From: Extensimonas soli
GTDB taxonomy: Bacteria; Pseudomonadota; Gammaproteobacteria; Burkholderiales; Burkholderiaceae_C
Direction of reading: 5' to 3'
Length of the DNA stretch: 64,000 nt
Assembly (NCBI RefSeq): GCF_029211265.1
Contig: NZ_JARGEL010000016.1
Location: 1-64,000, forward strand
The position numbers and the translations under genes are program-made. Each line of letters opens with the position of its first letter. The first letter of the stretch is position 1. The notes beneath the pieces are model-generated. The model was not told the DNA's origin. It saw nothing but the letters and a program-made list of their open reading frames with translations, and did no database searches. Below, piece by piece: positions 8,860 to 18,381 of the stretch.

Positions 8860-10643
8860 TCCTGCAAGCGCTTGCCGACTACTACCGGCGCAAACAGGCC
8901 GACCCCGACCCGGCCCAGCGCCTGCCGGCCTATGGCTTCGAGGAGAAGGAGATTCCATTCATCCTCGAAATCGACGGCGAGGGCAGGCTGGTGCAGATCC
9001 TCGATACCCGCAGCGGCGATGGCAAGAAGAAAACCGCCCAGCGCTTTCTGGTGCCCAAGGCGGTCAAGAAGACCTCCGGTGTCGCCGCCAATCTGCTCTG
9101 GGACACGGCCGAATACGTGCTCGGCATCGACACCCGCGGCAAGCCCGAGCGCGTGGCCGAACAGCACGCGGCCTTTCGTGCCCGCATCGAAGCGCTGCCG
9201 GATGTCGCCAAAGCCGATGCCGGCGTGGCGGCGGTGCTCAAGTTTCTCGAGCGCATCGACTTCGACGCACTCGCCAAGCATCCGGCATGGGAGGAGATCA
9301 AAACGACCAATCCGCTGCTGACGTTTCGGCGGCACGGCGATGTGGAGCTGGTCTGCCAGCGCCCGGCGGTGACGGAGGCCGCGGGTCGCCAATCAGATGA
9401 AAAATCCGACGGTTTCTGCCTTGTGAGCGGGGAGTCTGATGTTATCGAGCGCTTGCACCCGCCGATAAAGGGCATATGGGACAAACCCGGCGCTATCGCG
9501 AACAAAAACATTGTCGGCATCAACAACAAAAGCGAGGGTAAAAGCAATAGCGGCCAGACACCCGCCTTTGCTTCATACGGCAAACAGCAAGGCTACAACT
9601 CCCCAGTCGGCAAGGCCGCCGCCTTCGCCTACACCACCGCCCTCAACCATCTGCTCGCCAAGGGCTCGCGCCAGCGCATCCAGGTGGGCGATGCCTCGAC
9701 GGTGTTCTGGGCCGAAGAGCCGCACGAACTCGAAGCCTCACTCGCAGACCTGTTCGGCGAGTCGCCCAAGGATGACCCGGATCGCGGCACCGACGCGCTG
9801 CGCGCGCTCTACCGCGCGGTCGAGAGCGGGCGCTTTGCTGTGGGCAGCGACGACACGCGCTTTTACGTACTGGGCCTTGCGCCCAACGCGGCGCGCATCG
9901 CGGTGCGTTTCTGGGACACCGCACCGGCGATCGAACTCGCGCGGCGCATCCAGCGGCACTTCGACGACCTCGCCGTGGCGCGCTCGCCGCGCGATCCTGA
10001 GCACCTGTCGCTGTTCCGTCTGCTCGCCGCCACCGCGGTGCAGGGCAAGGCCGACAACATCCCACCCAATCTCGGCGGCGAGGTGATGCGCGCCATTCTC
10101 GAAGGTCTGCCGTACCCCGCGACGCTGCTCAACGCCGCCGTACAGCGCTGCCGTGCCGAACAACAAGTGAGCTACCCGCGCGCCGCCGCCATCAAGGCCT
10201 GGCTCAACCGCGACGCCCGCCGCCGCCATTTACCCAAGGAGGAGTTTTCACCGATGCTCGATCCAGACCACCCCAACGCCGCCTACCGCCTCGGTCGGCT
10301 GTTCGCCGTGCTCGAAAAAATCCAGGAAGAAGCCAGCCCCGGCCTCAACGCCACCATCCGCGACCGCTATTACGGCGCGGCGTCGAGCACGCCGGTGGCG
10401 GTGTTCACCACGCTGCTGCGACTCAAAAACCACCACCTCGGCAAGCTGCATGCTGGCCGCGCCACACAGATGGAAAAACTGATCGGAGAAATCATGGCCG
10501 GCGTCGATGACTTTCCGCGCCACCTGAACCTGCCCGATCAGGGCCGTTTCGCGCTCGGCTATTACCACCAGCGCCAGGCGTTTTTCACCAAACACGCCGC
10601 CGAATCCATAGAAACTGCATCCACCCAGGGAGAACCCGCATGA
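8856..10643 (+). CDS. cas8c: Cas8c (Csd1), large Cascade subunit
   Basis: 595 residues, the usual Csd1 length. Features are the start [30 protein letters not shown] near the N-terminus, and the conserved C-terminal block with [18 protein letters not shown] and [13 protein letters not shown]. In type I-C complexes it recognises the PAM and the non-target strand; an internal start is known in some systems to give a Cas11-like small subunit, which I cannot confirm here. It overlaps cas5c and cas7c by ATGA at both ends. Confidence 0.95.
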   Translation: MILQALADYYRRKQADPDPAQRLPAYGFEEKEIPFILEIDGEGRLVQILDTRSGDGKKKTAQRFLVPKAVKKTSGVAANLLWDTAEYVLGIDTRGKPERVAEQHAAFRARIEALPDVAKADAGVAAVLKFLERIDFDALAKHPAWEEIKTTNPLLTFRRHGDVELVCQRPAVTEAAGRQSDEKSDGFCLVSGESDVIERLHPPIKGIWDKPGAIANKNIVGINNKSEGKSNSGQTPAFASYGKQQGYNSPVGKAAAFAYTTALNHLLAKGSRQRIQVGDASTVFWAEEPHELEASLADLFGESPKDDPDRGTDALRALYRAVESGRFAVGSDDTRFYVLGLAPNAARIAVRFWDTAPAIELARRIQRHFDDLAVARSPRDPEHLSLFRLLAATAVQGKADNIPPNLGGEVMRAILEGLPYPATLLNAAVQRCRAEQQVSYPRAAAIKAWLNRDARRRHLPKEEFSPMLDPDHPNAAYRLGRLFAVLEKIQEEASPGLNATIRDRYYGAASSTPVAVFTTLLRLKNHHLGKLHAGRATQMEKLIGEIMAGVDDFPRHLNLPDQGRFALGYYHQRQAFFTKHAAESIETASTQGEPA

Positions 10644-11521
10644 GCCTCGCGCACCGTTACGACTTCGTTCTGCTGTTCGATGTGAAGGACGGCAACCCCA
10701 ACGGCGACCCGGACGCCGGCAACCTGCCGCGGCTGGACGCCGAAACCGGCCATGGCCTCGTGACCGATGTGGCGCTCAAGCGCAAGGTGCGCAATTTCGT
10801 CGGGCTGGTGAAAGGCGAGCAGCCGCCCCATGAGATTTACGTGAAAGAAAAAGCCATCCTCAACAACCAGCACAAGCGCGCCTACATCGGCATCGGCCGC
10901 AAAGACCTGCTCGCCGGCGACGACAAAAAGCGCAAGGGCGGCGACGCGGTCGATCAGGCCCGCGCCTGGATGTGCCGCAACTTCTTCGACGTGCGCACCT
11001 TCGGCGCCGTGATGTCCACCGGCATCAATTGCGGCCAGGTGCGCGGGCCCGTTCAGCTTACCTTTGCCCGTTCTGTCGATCCCATCGTTGCGTCCGAACA
11101 TTCCATTACGCGGATGGCCGTCGCTACCGAGGCGGAAGCCGAAAAGCAGGAAGGCGACAACCGCACCATGGGCCGCAAGCACACCGTACCCTATGGCCTG
11201 TACCGCGCGCATGGTTTCGTGTCGGCCTTTCTCGCCAAGCAGACCGGCTTTTCGGGCGACGACCTGGCGCTGCTGTGGCAGGCGCTGTGCCAGATGTTCG
11301 AGCACGACCGCTCGGCCGCACGCGGCGAGATGACGACGCGCGGGCTCTACGTCTTCAAGCACGATTCCGAGCTGGGCAACGCGCCCGCGCATGCGCTGTT
11401 CGAGCGCGTCGAGGTCAAGCGCAAAGACGGTGTGGACGTGCCGCGCGCGTTCGCGGATTACGAGGTGCGCGTCGCGGCGGACGACTTGCCTAATGGCGTG
11501 ACTTTGCAGCAACCTTGCTGA
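10640..11521 (+). CDS. cas7c: Cas7c (Csd2), Cascade backbone subunit
   Basis: 293 residues with the Csd2 signature [20 protein letters not shown] at the start, [14 protein letters not shown], then [20 protein letters not shown] and the glycine-rich [11 protein letters not shown] region. Multiple copies form the crRNA-binding filament of Cascade. It begins inside the last codons of cas8c (ATGA). The next gene is not cas4 as expected for type I-C but a hicB-like antitoxin 23 bp downstream. Confidence 0.95.
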   Translation: MSLAHRYDFVLLFDVKDGNPNGDPDAGNLPRLDAETGHGLVTDVALKRKVRNFVGLVKGEQPPHEIYVKEKAILNNQHKRAYIGIGRKDLLAGDDKKRKGGDAVDQARAWMCRNFFDVRTFGAVMSTGINCGQVRGPVQLTFARSVDPIVASEHSITRMAVATEAEAEKQEGDNRTMGRKHTVPYGLYRAHGFVSAFLAKQTGFSGDDLALLWQALCQMFEHDRSAARGEMTTRGLYVFKHDSELGNAPAHALFERVEVKRKDGVDVPRAFADYEVRVAADDLPNGVTLQQPC

Positions 11522-11544
11522 AGAAAATCTTTTGGGAGACGGCC

Positions 11545-11751
11545 ATGAGCGAAATCCACGTCATCGTCGAACAGGCGCCCGAAGGCGGCTACCTTGCGCG
11601 TGCCGTCGGCGCGGACATCTTCACCGAGGCCGACGATCTGGCGCAGTTGCGCGCGCAAATACGGGATGCCGTGCATTGCCACTTCGAGCCTGGCGAATGC
11701 CCGAGCCTGATCCGCCTGCACATCTCGCGCGAAGAGGTCATCGCTGCATGA
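11545..11751 (+). CDS. hicB: HicB-like antitoxin embedded in the cas operon
   Basis: 68 residues, MSEIHVIVEQAPEGGYLARAVG followed by IFTEADDLAQLRAQIRDAVHCHF and a short end with SLIRLHISREEVI. This is the compact HicB-like half-RNase-H fold; database entries for such proteins often carry a spurious dehydrogenase name. It has no room for the C-terminal HTH or ribbon-helix-helix DNA-binding domain of larger HicB proteins. The start at 11545 has GGGAGA about 5 nt upstream and is preferred over an earlier in-frame Met. It lies 23 bp after cas7c and overlaps hicA by ATGA, so it should be transcribed with the cas genes. Confidence 0.85.
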   Translation: MSEIHVIVEQAPEGGYLARAVGADIFTEADDLAQLRAQIRDAVHCHFEPGECPSLIRLHISREEVIAA

Positions 11752-11990
11752 GGTTGCCCAGAGACCTGAGCGGCGCGGAGCTCGTGCGGCGTCTGGCGCG
11801 GCTCGGCTACGGCGTCACGCGGCAGACCGGCAGTCATATCCGCCTGACCAGCCACCAGCACGGCGAGCACCATGTCACCGTGCCGCGCCATGATCCGCTG
11901 CGCGTGGGCACGCTCGCGGCCATTTTGGAGGCCGTGGCCGCGCATCACGGTCTGGGCCGGGATGAGCTGCTGTCGCGCCTCATGGAGTGA
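11748..11990 (+). CDS. hicA: HicA-family mRNA interferase toxin embedded in the cas operon
   Basis: 80 residues. DLSGAELVRRLARLGYGV is followed by the catalytic region TRQTGSHIRLTS (His30 is the expected active-site histidine) and HHVTVPRHDPLRVGTLAAIL, the double-stranded-RNA-binding-like HicA/YcfA fold. HicA toxins cleave mRNA and are neutralised by HicB. All typical residues are present, so an active toxin is plausible. The ATG overlaps the hicB stop and cas4 starts 3 bp after its stop, so it is fully embedded between cas7c and cas4. Confidence 0.87.
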   Translation: MRLPRDLSGAELVRRLARLGYGVTRQTGSHIRLTSHQHGEHHVTVPRHDPLRVGTLAAILEAVAAHHGLGRDELLSRLME

Positions 11991-11993
11991 GCC

Positions 11994-12623
11994 GTGCGCG
12001 AGGACGACTATTCCATCCCGATCTCCGCCCTCCAGCACTGGTGCTACTGTCCGCGCCAGTGCGGGCTGATCCACCTCGAACAATCGTTTGCCGACAACGT
12101 CCACACGGCGCGCGGACAGGCCCTGCACCATCTGGTCGATACGCCAGGCTACGAGATGCAGGCAGGCGTAAAGGTGGAGCGCGCATTGCCGCTGTGGTCG
12201 GATCGGCTGGGCCTGATCGGCAAGGCCGATCTGGTCGAGTTCCACCCCGATGGGCGCATCTTTCCGGTCGAGTTCAAACACGGCCCCAAACGCGCCAAAC
12301 GCCACGACGATGTGCAGCTTGCCGCCCAGGCGCTGTGTCTCGAAGAAATGCTCGCCCGGCCGGTCACGCACGGCGCCATCTACCACGCTTCGAGCCGCCG
12401 CAGGCGCGAGGTGGAAATCACCCCGGCGCTGCGCGCGCTGGTGGTTGAGACCGCCGAGGCGATCCGCGCCATGCTCGCGAGCGGCCGCCTCCCGCCGCCC
12501 GCAAACGACGCGCGCTGCCGCGAGTGCTCGCTGATCGAGATCTGCCAGCCCGCGGCGCTTGCTGCCCGGAGCGTGCAAAACGCATTGCGCGCGGAATTGT
12601 TCGATACCAGCGTACAGGAATGA
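11994..12623 (+). CDS. cas4: Cas4, adaptation exonuclease
   Basis: 209 residues starting at GTG. N-terminal cysteines at 17, 19 and 23 (HWCYCPRQCGL) and a C-terminal trio at 175, 178 and 184 (CRECSLIEIC) provide the iron-sulfur ligands. The RecB-like nuclease core shows GKADLVEF (Asp79) and FPVEFKHG (Glu93, Lys95). Cas4 selects PAM-containing prespacers with Cas1-Cas2. It begins 3 bp after hicA and overlaps cas1 by ATGA, so translation should be coupled. Confidence 0.95.
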   Translation: MREDDYSIPISALQHWCYCPRQCGLIHLEQSFADNVHTARGQALHHLVDTPGYEMQAGVKVERALPLWSDRLGLIGKADLVEFHPDGRIFPVEFKHGPKRAKRHDDVQLAAQALCLEEMLARPVTHGAIYHASSRRRREVEITPALRALVVETAEAIRAMLASGRLPPPANDARCRECSLIEICQPAALAARSVQNALRAELFDTSVQE

Positions 12624-13663
12624 CCGCCGTGTACGCCCTGCAAAACACGCTCTATGTGCTGACGCCCGACGCCTACGCGCACCTCGAAAACGACACCGTG
12701 CGCATCGACGTCGAGCGCGAAAAGCGTCTGCAAGTGCCGCTGCACCATCTGGGCGGCATCGTGTGCCTTGGCAACGTGCTCGTCTCGCCCGCGCTCATGC
12801 ACCGACTCGCGGACGAGGGCAAGTCGCTCGTGTTGCTCGACGCGCATGGGCGCTTCAAGGCGCGGCTCGAAGGGCCCGTATCGGGCAACATCCTGCTGCG
12901 CCAGGCGCAGCACCGCAGCGCGTGGGATGGCGCGTTTGCCCTCGAATTCGCCCGCGCCATCGTCGCCGGCAAGCTCAAGAACAGCCGCAATCTGCTGCTG
13001 CGCGCCGCGCGCGAGGCGGCTACTGCCGATGAGCAAGCCCAGCTCAACCGCGCCGCTGACAACCTCGCCGCATCGCTGCGCGCCGCCGCGAAGGCGGCCG
13101 ACCTCGATGCGCTGCGCGGCGTGGAAGGCGAGGCTGCGCGCGGTTACTTTGCGGCGCTCAACCTCGTCGTCAAACCCCAGGTGCGCGAGCACTTCACGCT
13201 GAACGGCCGCACGCGCAGGCCACCGCTGGACCGCTTCAACGCGCTGCTGTCGTTTCTCTATTCCATGTCCATGAACGACTGCCGTTCAGCGCTGGAGGCG
13301 GTCGGTCTCGATCCGCAGCTCGGCTTCCTGCACGCCGTGCGCCCGGGCCGCGCCGCGCTCGCGCTCGACTTGCAGGAGGAATTCCGCGCCATACTCGCTG
13401 ATCGCCTCGCGCTCACCCTCATCAACCGCAGCCAGCTCGGCCCGCGCGACTTCGACGAGCGCGAAGGCGGTGCGGTGCTGCTGAACGACAGCGGCCGGCG
13501 CACCGTCATCACCGCCTGGCAGGAGCGCAAGCAGGAGGAGGTCACCCATCCGCTGCTCGGCATCAAAGTCCCCATCGGCATCGTGCCCTTTGTGCAGGCA
13601 CGTCTGATGGCGCGCACCGTGCGCGGCGAGATGGACGGCTATCTGCCGTATCTGCCGAAATAA
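12620..13663 (+). CDS. cas1: Cas1, spacer integrase
   Basis: 347 residues, the usual type I-C length. The proposed metal ligands are all visible: Glu169 in [13 protein letters not shown], His238 in [11 protein letters not shown] and Glu253 in LDLQEEFR. The ATG at 12620 overlaps the cas4 TGA; a longer upstream extension in the frame runs through cas4 and is rejected. With Cas2 it inserts new spacers at the leader end of the array. It looks intact. Confidence 0.96.
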   Translation: MTAVYALQNTLYVLTPDAYAHLENDTVRIDVEREKRLQVPLHHLGGIVCLGNVLVSPALMHRLADEGKSLVLLDAHGRFKARLEGPVSGNILLRQAQHRSAWDGAFALEFARAIVAGKLKNSRNLLLRAAREAATADEQAQLNRAADNLAASLRAAAKAADLDALRGVEGEAARGYFAALNLVVKPQVREHFTLNGRTRRPPLDRFNALLSFLYSMSMNDCRSALEAVGLDPQLGFLHAVRPGRAALALDLQEEFRAILADRLALTLINRSQLGPRDFDEREGGAVLLNDSGRRTVITAWQERKQEEVTHPLLGIKVPIGIVPFVQARLMARTVRGEMDGYLPYLPK

Positions 13664-13670
13664 CGCCACC

Positions 13671-13961
13671 ATGCTGATCCTCGTCACCTACGATGTCTCC
13701 ACCGAAACCGCCGCCGGCCGCCGGCGCCTGCGGCGCGTGGCCAAGGTGTGCGAAAGCATGGGCCAGCGCGTGCAGAAATCCGTGTTCGAGTGCCAGGTCA
13801 ATGAAATGCAATTCGAGCAGCTCGAACGCACCTTGCTCGCCGAGATCGACGAGACCGAGGACAATCTGCGCCTTTACCGCATCAGCGAGCCGGCCCAACT
13901 GCGCGTCAAGCAGTATGGGGTGTTCCGCTCGGTGGACTTCGACGGACCGTTGATGGTCTGA
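13671..13961 (+). CDS. cas2: Cas2, integrase partner
   Basis: 96 residues, [11 protein letters not shown] with Asp8, then [25 protein letters not shown] and the end [16 protein letters not shown], as in type I-C Cas2. It dimerises between two Cas1 dimers. It starts 7 bp after cas1 and is the last gene before the CRISPR leader. Confidence 0.95.
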   Translation: MLILVTYDVSTETAAGRRRLRRVAKVCESMGQRVQKSVFECQVNEMQFEQLERTLLAEIDETEDNLRLYRISEPAQLRVKQYGVFRSVDFDGPLMV

Positions 13962-14148
13962 TGGAAATGCCCGCGAACCTTCAGCAGGCAGTGGTCTCTC
14001 AGATGGTTCGCGGGGCGTCTATCTTGTTGAAAATACAAAGAATTCATGCGCCGTGCGTACTTTGACCCAAAGGCAGAAAAGTCCGTGGGGCGAGGTTCGC
14101 GCGGCGCACGAAAAATTCGTTTTTGCAACCGATGGTTGTGAGGACGGA
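13962..14148 (+). promoter_or_regulatory. CRISPR leader with a 10-bp inverted repeat
   Basis: 187 bp between cas2 and the first repeat. It contains the perfect dyad CCCGCGAACC (13970-13979) and GGTTCGCGGG (14005-14014), spaced by 25 bp, followed by AT-richer sequence (TTGTTGAAAATACAAAG). Leader identity follows from repeat orientation, proximity to cas1-cas2 and the degenerate repeat at the opposite end. The dyad could stop cas transcription or guide integration. Confidence 0.75.
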
Positions 14149-17100
14149 GTTTCTCCCGGCCAAAAAGCCGGGAGCGGATTGAAACGCGGTCACGGCACGC
14201 CCCACGTAGATATTGGGGTTTCTCCCGGCCAAAAAGCCGGGAGCGGATTGAAACGTGCCAACCCACAGACACGGAACAGCCCGAATGCGTTTCTCCCGGC
14301 CAAAAAGCCGGGAGCGGATTGAAACCCCAACGCCGATCTGACGTTGACGTTCACTGGCGGTTTCTCCCGGCCAAAAAGCCGGGAGCGGATTGAAACTTGC
14401 AACAGGGCGGGCAACTGAAAGACATGTTCGGGTTTCTCCCGGCCAAAAAGCCGGGAGCGGATTGAAACGACATTGACACACAGGCGATTGTGTCGGCTGA
14501 GATGTTTCTCCCGGCCAAAAAGCCGGGAGCGGATTGAAACGAAAGTGGGTAGTGAGAACGGAACGCTCACGGTCGTTTCTCCCGGCCAAAAAGCCGGGAG
14601 CGGATTGAAACAGATTGACCGGGCCTTGTACGTGGCTGTCTGCAAGTTTCTCCCGGCCAAAAAGCCGGGAGCGGATTGAAACTCGCACAGTGCGCGCTCT
14701 GCAGCGCGGCGTTTGACGTTTCTCCCGGCCAAAAAGCCGGGAGCGGATTGAAACTGCAAAAGCACGCTGGTGCGCAAAGCCAACGCGGGTTTCTCCCGGC
14801 CAAAAAGCCGGGAGCGGATTGAAACCTCCATCCGCACCAACATGCGCTGCATCGTTCCCGTTTCTCCCGGCCAAAAAGCCGGGAGCGGATTGAAACCCAT
14901 GCATCCAGCTTCCCGCTGCGGTCCTTGGCCGTTTCTCCCGGCCAAAAAGCCGGGAGCGGATTGAAACTCAGCCACTCCGACCAGTGACTTGATGCGATCC
15001 TCGGTTTCTCCCGGCCAAAAAGCCGGGAGCGGATTGAAACATGCGGTGTTGACATCTTACCCGGAAACCAGGTACGTTTCTCCCGGCCAAAAAGCCGGGA
15101 GCGGATTGAAACAGCGTCACGACGGGCCAGCCGCGCCCTTGGAAGCGTTTCTCCCGGCCAAAAAGCCGGGAGCGGATTGAAACGCGCCGTAGGCAATCAC
15201 GCTCATAGATCGCACGCCGGTTTCTCCCGGCCAAAAAGCCGGGAGCGGATTGAAACTCGACTACCGCAAATATGCCCAAACACCCAAGGGCGTTTCTCCC
15301 GGCCAAAAAGCCGGGAGCGGATTGAAACTCTGTGTTCTCCGCGAGAAGCACTTTCGCACTGGGTTTCTCCCGGCCAAAAAGCCGGGAGCGGATTGAAACG
15401 CTCATCGATCTCTTCGTCCCTGATGGCCGGGGCAGGTTTCTCCCGGCCAAAAAGCCGGGAGCGGATTGAAACAACGGCCACCGCGTGCATACGCGCCACG
15501 GCAAAACGTTTCTCCCGGCCAAAAAGCCGGGAGCGGATTGAAACAGACTCACCTCGTCAAGCCTCGCAGCGTCGTACCGTTTCTCCCGGCCAAAAAGCCG
15601 GGAGCGGATTGAAACGCTCTAAGCCTGCTCCTATCCGTGGCACGTGGGATGTTTCTCCCGGCCAAAAAGCCGGGAGCGGATTGAAACGTTAATGCCGGTA
15701 GTTTGAGCGTGACTTGCAGCGGCGTTTCTCCCGGCCAAAAAGCCGGGAGCGGATTGAAACATTTTGCGCCCGGCACGATCGAGCAGCTACCACGCGTTTC
15801 TCCCGGCCAAAAAGCCGGGAGCGGATTGAAACAGTGCCATGAGGGCCTGACGCAGCCCACCAAGGAGTTTCTCCCGGCCAAAAAGCCGGGAGCGGATTGA
15901 AACATCGAGCACGCGCGAGCCACGCTTGCCGGCCTGCGCGTTTCTCCCGGCCAAAAAGCCGGGAGCGGATTGAAACCACTTGACAACTAAGGGCTTGACG
16001 TCGGTCAGATTAGTTTCTCCCGGCCAAAAAGCCGGGAGCGGATTGAAACAACTCGGACGCAAGCTATCCGGTCAGGGGTTGCGGTTTCTCCCGGCCAAAA
16101 AGCCGGGAGCGGATTGAAACACATTTTCCAGCGAAACGCCCGTGCAGCGCTGGTTCGTTTCTCCCGGCCAAAAAGCCGGGAGCGGATTGAAACCACCGCC
16201 GCCGTGCCCAGCAAGGTAGGCGCATCCGCCGTTTCTCCCGGCCAAAAAGCCGGGAGCGGATTGAAACCAACTTGGCATGCAGGTGCGCCCGGTCGAACAC
16301 GTTTCTCCCGGCCAAAAAGCCGGGAGCGGATTGAAACGGTGGCGGCAAAGCGCACGGTGCACACGCCGCGGGTTTCTCCCGGCCAAAAAGCCGGGAGCGG
16401 ATTGAAACGAACGCTATGCGCACCAGCTGCGCCAGCTTGGGCGTTTCTCCCGGCCAAAAAGCCGGGAGCGGATTGAAACGTCTTGGGCGTCGCCGCTCTG
16501 TACCTCTGGTGTGGTTTCTCCCGGCCAAAAAGCCGGGAGCGGATTGAAACTCGTGGCCCCGCTTTGCGGGGCATGGCGATGCGTGGCGTTTCTCCCGGCC
16601 AAAAAGCCGGGAGCGGATTGAAACACAGAAGGGCAGTTTGACAAATGACTAAGATAGAGTTTCTCCCGGCCAAAAAGCCGGGAGCGGATTGAAACGTCCA
16701 CCTCGTCCACGATGAGCGTGCGCACGCTGGGTTTCTCCCGGCCAAAAAACCGGGAGCGGATTGAAACATCAGCTAACCGAGGCACAGATAGAGCGCATCA
16801 TCGGTTTCTCCCGGCCAAAAAGCCGGGAGCGGATTGAAACGCCTTTCTGCGCAGCATGACATCGTTGCGCGAAGCGTTTCTCCCGGCCAAAAAGCCGGGA
16901 GCGGATTGAAACGCTGTCCCCGGGCTGGTTTACTCCCTATGGCGGCGTTTCTCCCGGCCAAAAAGCCGGGAGCGGATTGAAACTGACGAGGTTAGGCATG
17001 AAATCAGCAACTTACAAGTTTCTCCCGGCCAAAAAGCCGGGAGCGGATTGAAACACTCAATACTCAAGGCAGCCCGAAAAGCACCATCCGGTTTCTCCCG

Positions 17101-18137
17101 GCCAAAAAGCCGGGAGCGGATTGAAACTTCCTGTTGACGAGTCGAAACATCATGATGTCCAGGTTTCTCCCGGCCAAAAAGCCGGGAGCGGATTGAAACG
17201 TGACAGGCTCAGAAAGCCAGCAACGAGAGTTGGAGTTTCTCCCGGCCAAAAAGCCGGGAGCGGATTGAAACTCGAAGTCCCAGCTGGTGGTGGTGCGCCT
17301 ACTGGCGTTTCTCCCGGCCAAAAAGCCGGGAGCGGATTGAAACGTGACAGGCTCAGAAAGCCAGCAACGAGAGTTGGAGTTTCTCCCGGCCAAAAAGCCG
17401 GGAGCGGATTGAAACTCCTTGCCCATTAGATCAGCAAGGGGTCGTTGATCTGTTTCTCCCGGCCAAAAAGCCGGGAGCGGATTGAAACTCGAAGTCCCAG
17501 CTGGTGGTGGTGCGCCTACTGGCGTTTCTCCCGGCCAAAAAGCCGGGAGCGGATTGAAACAAAACTCCAGTTCAGGGGTGGCGTACTGCGCCACGTTTCT
17601 CCCGGCCAAAAAGCCGGGAGCGGATTGAAACCGTGCACTCAGCGCCGAAGTTGTACCGATTCTTGGTTTCTCCCGGCCAAAAAGCCGGGAGCGGATTGAA
17701 ACATGCGCCTGCAAAGCGAGCTGCCCCTGAACTACGGTTTCTCCCGGCCAAAAAGCCGGGAGCGGATTGAAACATTTGCGCGCCTGTGAATGCGTCACGC
17801 TGGCCGCGTTTCTCCCGGCCAAAAAGCCGGGAGCGGATTGAAACCTTGGCAACACGCACCTTGCCGGGGCCTTCGGGCACGTTTCTCCCGGCCAAAAAGC
17901 CGGGAGCGGATTGAAACATGGCGTGCCCTTTGCGTTTGCAACGTGGCCAGCGGTTTCTCCCGGCCAAAAAGCCGGGAGCGGATTGAAACCTCGTTCATGG
18001 CTTTTTCAATGGCCTGCGTTGGGCGTTTCTCCCGGCCAAAAAGCCGGGAGCGGATTGAAACACATGCCCACCAACCTGCAGTTTGCCACCCGCGCGGCAG
18101 GTTTCTCCCGGCCAAAAAGCCGGGAGCGGACTGAAAT
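14149..18137 (+). CRISPR. CRISPR array, 56 repeats of 37 nt, 55 spacers
   Basis: The repeat is 37 nt: it starts GTTTCTCCCGGCC, has a CAAAAA loop between the 8-nt arms CTCCCGGC and GCCGGGAG, and ends CGGATTGAAAC. Repeat starts are 69-76 bp apart, giving spacers of 32-39 nt (mostly 34-36). The 11 nt after the hairpin equal the 5' tag length left by type I-C Cas5. One internal repeat (16731-16767) has a G-to-A change at 16749. The last repeat (18101-18137) ends CTGAAAT instead of TTGAAAC, marking the old end. Spacers at 17200-17234 and 17344-17378 are identical, as are those at 17272-17306 and 17489-17523. Transcription runs rightward from the leader. Confidence 0.99.
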
Positions 18138-18275
18138 CCTTTGCGCGGGCATGGCAGTCGTCACTTTGCACAAGCCCGCGCCCCCCTCTTCCAACGCCCC
18201 CAAAAACCACCCGCGACACTGCAGCATGCGGGCGGCGCATGCCCGGTGCGGGTGAAGTGCCGCTAAACTGTCAAG

Positions 18276-18289
18276 CAAACGTTTGTTTG
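18276..18289. promoter_or_regulatory. TetR-type palindromic operator candidate upstream of the SDR gene
   Basis: CAAACGTTTGTTTG contains the perfect palindrome CAAACGTTTG and also reads as CAAAC-N4-GTTTG, the form I recall for fatty-acid-responsive TetR regulators such as PsrA. It lies about 93 bp before the SDR start in the 244-bp space after the CRISPR array. The downstream genes are acyl-CoA-related, which fits, but no regulator gene is adjacent. Confidence 0.4.
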
Positions 18290-18348
18290 GCTCGGCGCTC
18301 GGCAGCCTGCGTCGGATTCGATGATTTTGGCTGCAAAGCGCCGTGCAG

Positions 18349-18365
18349 CAAGCGTGAGCAGCTAT
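18349..18365 (+). repeat. Dispersed 17-mer, copy 1
   Basis: CAAGCGTGAGCAGCTAT, two mismatches from the form CAAGCGCAAGCAGCTAT that recurs in other intergenic regions of this window. Confidence 0.5.
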
Positions 18366-18381
18366 GAATCAAGGGGTTTTC

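Noticed and set aside
12524-12619. Longer N-terminus for Cas1
   Set aside because: The extension lies entirely within cas4 and lacks homology to Cas1; the ATGA overlap start is far better.
14044-18115. Repetitive proteins with RLFGREK or GFLAGRN units, and SPGQKAGS on the other strand
   Set aside because: These are translations of the 37-nt CRISPR repeat and spacers, not genes.
14149-18137. A second CRISPR type or anti-CRISPR gene in or beside the array
   Set aside because: All repeats belong to one type and the flanks (leader, 18138-18381) show no small gene with a ribosome site.
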